NCBI GenBank assembly: GCA_021772955.1
Contig: JAJFKZ010000013.1
Location: forward strand, 1 to 33,601
From: Gammaproteobacteria bacterium
GTDB taxonomy: Bacteria; Pseudomonadota; Gammaproteobacteria; Xanthomonadales; Wenzhouxiangellaceae
DNA: 33,601 nucleotides
Direction of reading: 5' to 3'
Of the stretch, positions 29,765-33,601 are shown piece after piece (the first letter of the stretch is position 1; every line of letters begins with the position of its first letter). Under the pieces are notes generated by a model. It had not been told where the DNA came from. It saw only the letters and a program-made list of their open reading frames with translations, and made no database searches. The translations under genes and the position numbers were made by a program.

Positions 29765-30582
29765 ATCGTATTGATCAAGTTTTTGGGCAAGCTCGCAAGC
29801 AGGGACACAAACTGCTGATACCCTTCATCACCGCCGGCGACGGTGGCGCTGCGTTCACGCTGCAGGTAATGCGCGCATTGGCTGACGAGGGTGCTGACGT
29901 CATTGAGCTGGGAATGCCGTTTTCTGACCCGATGGCGGATGGGCCGGTGGTCCAGAAAGCCTGTGAACGAGCCCTGGCTGCCGGCATGAACCTGCGTGGT
30001 GTACTGGAGCTGGTCAGACAATTTCGCAGCCGCAACACACACACACCGGTGGTGCTGATGGGCTACCTGAATCCGGTCTGGCGCTATGGTCTGCAAGCCT
30101 TTGCTACCGATGCCGCCGCCGCCGGGGTCGATGCCTTGCTCATCGTCGATGCACCGCCGGAGGAATCGGCAGACCTTCATGCCGTGCTGCAACCGCTTGA
30201 CTTGCATCAGATTATGCTGGCAGCGCCGACATCCAGTGATCAGCGTTTGCAGCTGATTTCCGCTGCCGCTGGAGGTTTTGTCTATTACGTGGCGCTGAAA
30301 GGTGTGACTGGCGCGGCCAGTCTCGATGGTCAGGCCATGGTCGAGCCGCTGCAGCGTTTGCGCCGCTGTACCAAGCTGCCGATTGCGGTCGGCTTTGGCA
30401 TCAAGACCGCTGCCGATGCCGCAACGGTCGCAGAGCATGCCGATGCCGTGGTGATCGGCTCGGCGTTGGTCCAGGTGCTGGCCGAATGTCAGCAACAGCG
30501 GTCTGAGCCAGATCGGGTAATCGCAGATTTCATGGCGCCGCTGCGAGCTGCGCTGGACGCACCAGTATTGCTGACCAGCTGA
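29761..30582 (+). CDS. trpA: Tryptophan synthase alpha chain
   Basis: TrpA cleaves indole-3-glycerol phosphate and passes indole through the tunnel to TrpB. The start is GTG 29761, overlapping the trpB stop as GTGA, so translation is coupled. The 273-residue barrel has the catalytic Glu and Asp in [15 protein letters not shown] (about residues 48-62). [25 protein letters not shown] and the phosphate-binding VGFGIKT and VVIGSALV follow. The gene is complete. accD, which follows trpA or trpF in many relatives, is not next; a Rid-family gene is. Confidence 0.97.
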   Translation: MNRIDQVFGQARKQGHKLLIPFITAGDGGAAFTLQVMRALADEGADVIELGMPFSDPMADGPVVQKACERALAAGMNLRGVLELVRQFRSRNTHTPVVLMGYLNPVWRYGLQAFATDAAAAGVDALLIVDAPPEESADLHAVLQPLDLHQIMLAAPTSSDQRLQLISAAAGGFVYYVALKGVTGAASLDGQAMVEPLQRLRRCTKLPIAVGFGIKTAADAATVAEHADAVVIGSALVQVLAECQQQRSEPDRVIADFMAPLRAALDAPVLLTS

Positions 30583-30689
30583 TGCTGGCCCTCGGCTGCA
30601 GATTGCGGGTGGTGCGGACAGTAATGGTATGCCTGCGCGCGCTACCGCTATCAGCAGCCTGTACAACAACAGCAGAGCGTTATTAAATC

Positions 30690-31082
30690 ATGCCAGTGAA
30701 AAAATTCATCAGCAGCCAATCGCAATACGAGGAAATGGCCAGTTACTCGCGCGCTGTGGTGGTCGGTGATGAAGTGTTGGTGTCTGGTACCACCGGCTTC
30801 GATTATCGGACCATGCAGATTGCCGAGACTGCCGCAGACCAGACCGAGCAGTGCTTCATCAATATTGCCGCAGCCTTGCAGCAGGCCGGTTGCAGTCTCG
30901 ACGATGTGGTCAGGGTGCGCTACATTGTTGCTGAGCGAGATGATTTCGAGCAGTGTCTGCCGGTGATCCGTCGCTACATGCAAAGTGCCAGACCGGCTGC
31001 CACGATGCTGGTGGCCGGTTTGCTGGATAAGCGCATGAAGATCGAAATCGAAGTTACTGCAAGGCACGGCTGTAGCGCATGA
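30690..31082 (+). CDS. Rid (YjgF/YER057c/UK114) family protein
   Basis: The 130-residue product has the Rid fold pattern: SRAVVVGDEVLVSGTTGFDY, QTEQCFINIAAALQQAGCSLDDVVRVRYIV, ARPAATMLVAGLLDKRMKIEIEVTA. Canonical RidA hydrolyses reactive 2-aminoacrylate and related imines, using an arginine in its VARLP motif (Arg105). Aligned on the shared KIEIE strand, this protein has GLLD there and no arginine, so it probably belongs to another Rid subfamily with unproven activity. It lies 107 bases after trpA and overlaps the next gene by 4 bases (ATGA). No clear ribosome binding site precedes ATG 30690. Confidence 0.9.
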   Translation: MPVKKFISSQSQYEEMASYSRAVVVGDEVLVSGTTGFDYRTMQIAETAADQTEQCFINIAAALQQAGCSLDDVVRVRYIVAERDDFEQCLPVIRRYMQSARPAATMLVAGLLDKRMKIEIEVTARHGCSA

Positions 31083-32482
31083 CTGATCCGCACTCACAAT
31101 CTGAAAATACGAATAGCAACAGCGGCTTGCAACGGCTGCGAGACCGCACCGACGAGCTGGAGCTGATCATCTCCAGCCTGACCATCTTCGCGCTGTTTTC
31201 ACTGCCGGGCTGGCTGTTTGAAAGTTTTGCCAACAGCTACACGCACCTGTCGCTGGCGCTGATTGTCGGCGGTAACCTGGGCATGACCATCATCACCGGT
31301 TTGAGTTATGTGCTGGGCAGCTGTTTTGTGCTGCATCTGCTGGTGCGCGCCTACTGGGTCGGCTTGATCGGTTTGCGCACAGTGTTTCCGCACGGGATCA
31401 ACTGGCAGCGCACACCCGGTATCGGACCGATAACCCGCGCGCACTACCAGCGCGAGCTGCCGAATCTGGAGCAGACCATACAGCGTGCTGATCGCATTGC
31501 TTCGTCACTGTTTGCGCTGATCAGTCTGTTGACCCTGGCGATCCTGTGGGTGGGCTTGTTGCTGGCGCTGATGCTGGCCATTGCCGGTCAGGTCGGTGCC
31601 CAGTTCGGATTGACCAACAGGTTTATCGTCATCACGACGCTGGTTATGGTCGGTATACTGGCGGGATTACCGGCATTGTTGTGGTTGCTGGATAGCGTGC
31701 TCGGCACGCGCTTGCCGGGCTTGCAGCGCAGCGCTGGTTTTCGAGCCCTGATTCGCAGCCTGACTGCCTGTATCGGACTGATTTATCCACAACGGTTGAT
31801 CTTGCCGGTGCAATTGACCCTGCAGAGCAACACCCATCCGCGCATGTTCATACTGCTCCTGTTTTTGGGCGTGGTTGCCATCGTATTTATCGGCAATTTT
31901 CGCGTGACCGGCTGGACAGATTTCACCTTGTCCGGAGAGTTTCATTACCTTGGTGATGAGGCCTTGCGGCAAGACTTTCACAGTGCTCACTATGAAGCCT
32001 GGCGCACGGACAAGGACAAGCTGCGTGCCTGGCCGATGATTCCTGCATTCGAGCAATCCGGGGCATTTGTCCAGTTGTTCCTGCCCTACCAACCGTTGCG
32101 CGACAATCTGCTGCTGAAACAGGTTTGTGCGCAGGGGCCGGATCTGCCAGCCAGCGCGGACTGCCTGCAACAAATATGGTCAGTCCGTTTGAACGATCAG
32201 GACGTTGCCATGGCGCAGTTTATTCCGGCTGAACGAGGCGATCTGCGCATGCGCGGTCTGCTGGGCCTGGTTCCGGCGTCTGGACTTCAGCCTGGCTTGC
32301 AGGAACTGGTGGTCACCTGGGATCCTTCCGGCTTTACCGATGACTTGTCACTGGATGATCGCTACGCAAATCTTAACACCGAGGCTCACATCCCATTTGC
32401 TTTCAATCCAGCCTACGAACTGTCGCTGCCGGAAGTACAGATTGACGACCCAGCACCGCAGTTGCACACAGAGGTTCCCTAG
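31079..32482 (+). CDS. Multi-pass membrane protein of unknown function
   Basis: I do not recognise the family. The 467-residue product has hydrophobic segments at about residues 28-50, 57-92 (possibly two helices), 143-170, 182-208 and 258-276. A soluble, probably extracytoplasmic, C-terminal region of about 190 residues follows, containing two cysteines (KQVCAQG and ASADCLQQ). The N-terminal 27 residues are polar. It overlaps the Rid gene by 4 bases, so the two are translationally coupled and may share a process. The stop codon TAG (32480-32482) is formed by the first three bases of an inserted mobile element. Removing the element with one TA would give TAA at the same codon, so the protein end is unchanged. 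Confidence 0.8.
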   Translation: MTDPHSQSENTNSNSGLQRLRDRTDELELIISSLTIFALFSLPGWLFESFANSYTHLSLALIVGGNLGMTIITGLSYVLGSCFVLHLLVRAYWVGLIGLRTVFPHGINWQRTPGIGPITRAHYQRELPNLEQTIQRADRIASSLFALISLLTLAILWVGLLLALMLAIAGQVGAQFGLTNRFIVITTLVMVGILAGLPALLWLLDSVLGTRLPGLQRSAGFRALIRSLTACIGLIYPQRLILPVQLTLQSNTHPRMFILLLFLGVVAIVFIGNFRVTGWTDFTLSGEFHYLGDEALRQDFHSAHYEAWRTDKDKLRAWPMIPAFEQSGAFVQLFLPYQPLRDNLLLKQVCAQGPDLPASADCLQQIWSVRLNDQDVAMAQFIPAERGDLRMRGLLGLVPASGLQPGLQELVVTWDPSGFTDDLSLDDRYANLNTEAHIPFAFNPAYELSLPEVQIDDPAPQLHTEVP

Positions 32483-32664
32483 CCCGCATATTGCATGAGG
32501 GATTCGGATTTTAGGGGAAATCTGCCAAACTACGACGGCAGATTTTTCCTAACACCGAATAGGACAAACTGTACTTTTTCAATTTCGATCAATTTCGTTA
32601 TAACTTATTGGTGTGCGTACGCTTTTCTTACCTGAACGTCCGTCCTCGTGCAATATGCGGGCTA
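32480..32664 (+). mobile_element. MITE-like element, type 1, internally deleted copy (185 bp)
   Basis: Terminal inverted repeats of about 21 bp (TAGCCCGCATATTGCATGAG and its near-perfect inverse ending GCAATATGCGGGCTA) bound an element nearly identical to 18199-18444 but 61 bp shorter. The missing piece is exactly the interval between two TGCCAAA repeats in the full copies. As a result the inner arms (32502-32526 and 32537-32560, about 24 bp, few mismatches) now close on a 10-base loop, giving a strong hairpin followed by GGCAGATTTTTCC. The element supplies the stop codon of the upstream membrane-protein gene. Confidence 0.82.
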
Positions 32665-32770
32665 AACTACACAGGTCAGGTCAGCCTGAATGGCGGCCTG
32701 GCATGATGATTTGTATGATCTTGACCAGACCCGCATGCCGTCAGCTGCTGCACTGACTGAGAGATTGACC

Positions 32771-32813
32771 GGGTTGATGACACACTCATTAGGGAACCTT
32801 TGTCATCAATCCG
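32771..32813 (+). promoter_or_regulatory. 13-bp stem-loop just before a small ORF
   Basis: GGGTTGATGACA (32771-32782) pairs with TGTCATCAATCC (32801-32812), and one further C-G pair (32770 with 32813) extends the stem. Only one position is a G-U pair, and the loop is 18 bases. The stem ends 2 bases before GGGAG (32816-32820), the ribosome binding site of the ORF at 32827. It could be an operator or an mRNA structure limiting translation. Confidence 0.5.
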
Positions 32814-32826
32814 TCGGGAGCCGTCA

Positions 32827-33060
32827 ATGTTGCGTAGTATCTTGCATTCTGCTTTGTTCCTCGCTGCATTCCTGCTGACCATCAGGTTCATCGCGTCGGC
32901 CATCGAACAGCATACGGTCAGCACACTATCGCTGGAGTCTTCCGGCCAGCAAGCCTCCTTTCAGGAGCAGACATACAGCTACCCGTCACTGTACGACCTG
33001 GCAGTAGGGGTTGGGTATCCAGGGTTCGAGAGCACGGCTGGTTTGTGTGCCAACAACTGA
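32827..33060 (+). CDS. Small secreted or membrane protein, unknown
   Basis: The 77-residue ORF starts at ATG 32827, six bases after GGGAG. It begins MLRSILHSALFLAAFLLTIR, a basic start plus hydrophobic stretch that could be a signal peptide or membrane anchor (about residues 4-26). A polar 50-residue remainder ends with FESTAGLCANN. An in-frame start at 32800 would place the ribosome binding site inside the gene. It lies alone between two element copies. The leader carries a long stem-loop. No homologue is recognised. Confidence 0.5.
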   Translation: MLRSILHSALFLAAFLLTIRFIASAIEQHTVSTLSLESSGQQASFQEQTYSYPSLYDLAVGVGYPGFESTAGLCANN

Positions 33061-33243
33061 ACCAGAAATCGTATTTTTTTAAAGCTAACCGCAATCTGGC
33101 TCAGCAATCTGAATCCCCCGGGGGGCGACTTGTAGTGCGGTGCAGGGCTACTAACAGTAGCACCAATCAGTTTGGTCGCAACGGCGTTTGCAGCACGGGC
33201 CAGCCAGCAGCCTTGGCAATCATCGGGGCAATCATCGGGGCAA
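33061..33243. other. Gene-poor stretch with short repeats
   Basis: There is no supported gene here. The stretch holds a run of seven T residues (33074-33080) without a preceding stem, a hairpin GCTACT-AAC-AGTAGC (33147-33161), and the start of a 12-bp tandem repeat. Confidence 0.4.
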
Positions 33244-33250
33244 TCAGCGG
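33215..33250 (+). repeat. 12-bp tandem repeat, three copies
   Basis: GGCAATCATCGG occurs at 33215-33226 and 33227-33238, and a third copy with one change (GGCAATCAGCGG) at 33239-33250. In one plus-strand frame it reads as Gly-Ala-Ile-Ile repeats (glycine-zipper-like). That frame has no convincing start. The repeat overlaps the 3' end of the minus-strand small ORF. Confidence 0.8.
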
Positions 33251-33426
33251 AGCCTGCCCTGGCGCCGGGTTCGGGACTGTCCGTTCAACCAGGCGCGCAG
33301 CCGTTGTCGGCGGCGAATCTGTTGTAACAAGGCGAGCCAGACCGACTGGTAAATGGGGTTGTGCATGACGTTGCTGGCAGCACGGGTGGAGGGTGCTACT
33401 GGTAGTATGGTGTCGTTTGGGTACAT
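33244..33426 (-). CDS. Small basic protein candidate
   Basis: On the minus strand, AGGAGA lies five to six bases before ATG (33426-33424). It opens a 60-residue ORF starting MYPNDTILPVAPSTRA and ending with an Arg-rich tail (QIRRRQRLRAWLNGQ, then RTRRQGRLR). The ribosome binding site is among the better ones in this part of the window. However, the protein matches no family I know and its composition is biased. It could be real, a decaying remnant or chance. Confidence 0.35.
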   Translation of the reverse strand: MYPNDTILPVAPSTRAASNVMHNPIYQSVWLALLQQIRRRQRLRAWLNGQSRTRRQGRLR

Positions 33427-33457
33427 GGTGATCTCCTGCCGCATTTATTGTTGTTGC

Positions 33458-33601
33458 TAGCCCGCATATTGCATGAGGGATTCGGATTTTAGGGGAAATC
33501 TGCCAAAGTAGTTTGGTGCATCGTCCGCAGAGCCATAGCTGGCTAAGGTTCAAGGAGGATGTGCCAAAATACGACGGCAGATTTTTCCTAACACCGAATA
33601 G
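33458..33601 (+). mobile_element. MITE-like element, type 1, cut by window end
   Basis: The element starts TAGCCCGCATATTGCATGAG at 33458 and follows the full-length type 1 sequence, including the 61-bp core missing from the 32480 copy (TGCCAAA at 33501 and again at 33562). The inner hairpin arms are 33480-33504 and 33576-33599. By comparison with the 246-bp copy, about 102 bp should continue beyond the window. Its orientation is the same as the 32480 copy. Confidence 0.8.

Noticed and set aside
33215-33250. Possible CRISPR-like array
   Set aside because: Repeats are only 12 bp and directly tandem with no spacers.
33167-33553. 128-codon minus-strand frame running from the element into the repeat
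   Set aside because: Its start lies inside the mobile element and the sequence has no protein-like features; the 60-codon frame has a better ribosome binding site.

Overview
The window looks like a chromosomal segment of a gammaproteobacterium. This rests on three things. The order tuf - tRNA-Trp - secE - nusG - rplKAJL - rpoBC is classic. RpoB and RpoC match Escherichia coli very closely, with zinc-ligand and active-site residues at the same numbers. The prmB-aroC pair and the asd - fimV - truA - trpF order (also known from Pseudomonas) are gammaproteobacterial hallmarks. FimV implies type IV pili or a polar-organising hub. The species cannot be named from the sequence alone.

Layout. (1) 1-13802: translation/transcription supercluster, all on the plus strand: EF-Tu, tRNA-Trp, SecE, NusG, L11, L1, L10, L7/L12, RNA polymerase beta and beta'. 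Structured leaders precede rplK and rplJ, an attenuator-like hairpin lies between rplL and rpoB, and a strong intrinsic terminator follows rpoC. (2) 14112-16357: a BlaI/MecI-type repressor and an M56 (BlaR1-like) membrane metallopeptidase whose C-terminus is TonB-like instead of a beta-lactam sensor. (3) 16668-18032: ppnN (LOG-family nucleosidase). (4) 18036-18444: two abutting short mobile elements with TA-bounded terminal inverted repeats. (5) 18534-20262, minus strand: a secreted unknown protein and psd. (6) 20407-32482, plus strand: prmB, aroC, asd, fimV, truA, trpF, trpB, trpA, a Rid-family protein and an unknown multi-pass membrane protein. (7) 32480-33601: two more copies of the mobile element flanking a small gene-poor patch with two candidate small ORFs.

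Most of the window is housekeeping. The least ordinary content is the non-autonomous element family (three copies of one type, one of a second type). It includes a derivative that lost 61 bp between 7-bp repeats, and an insertion that landed inside a stop codon and rebuilt it. Also notable are the BlaI/M56-TonB pair with no beta-lactamase nearby, the Rid protein behind trpBA that lacks the expected catalytic arginine, and a 13-bp stem-loop just upstream of a 77-residue secreted or membrane ORF between two element copies. I see no CRISPR array, rRNA, prophage or transposase gene.
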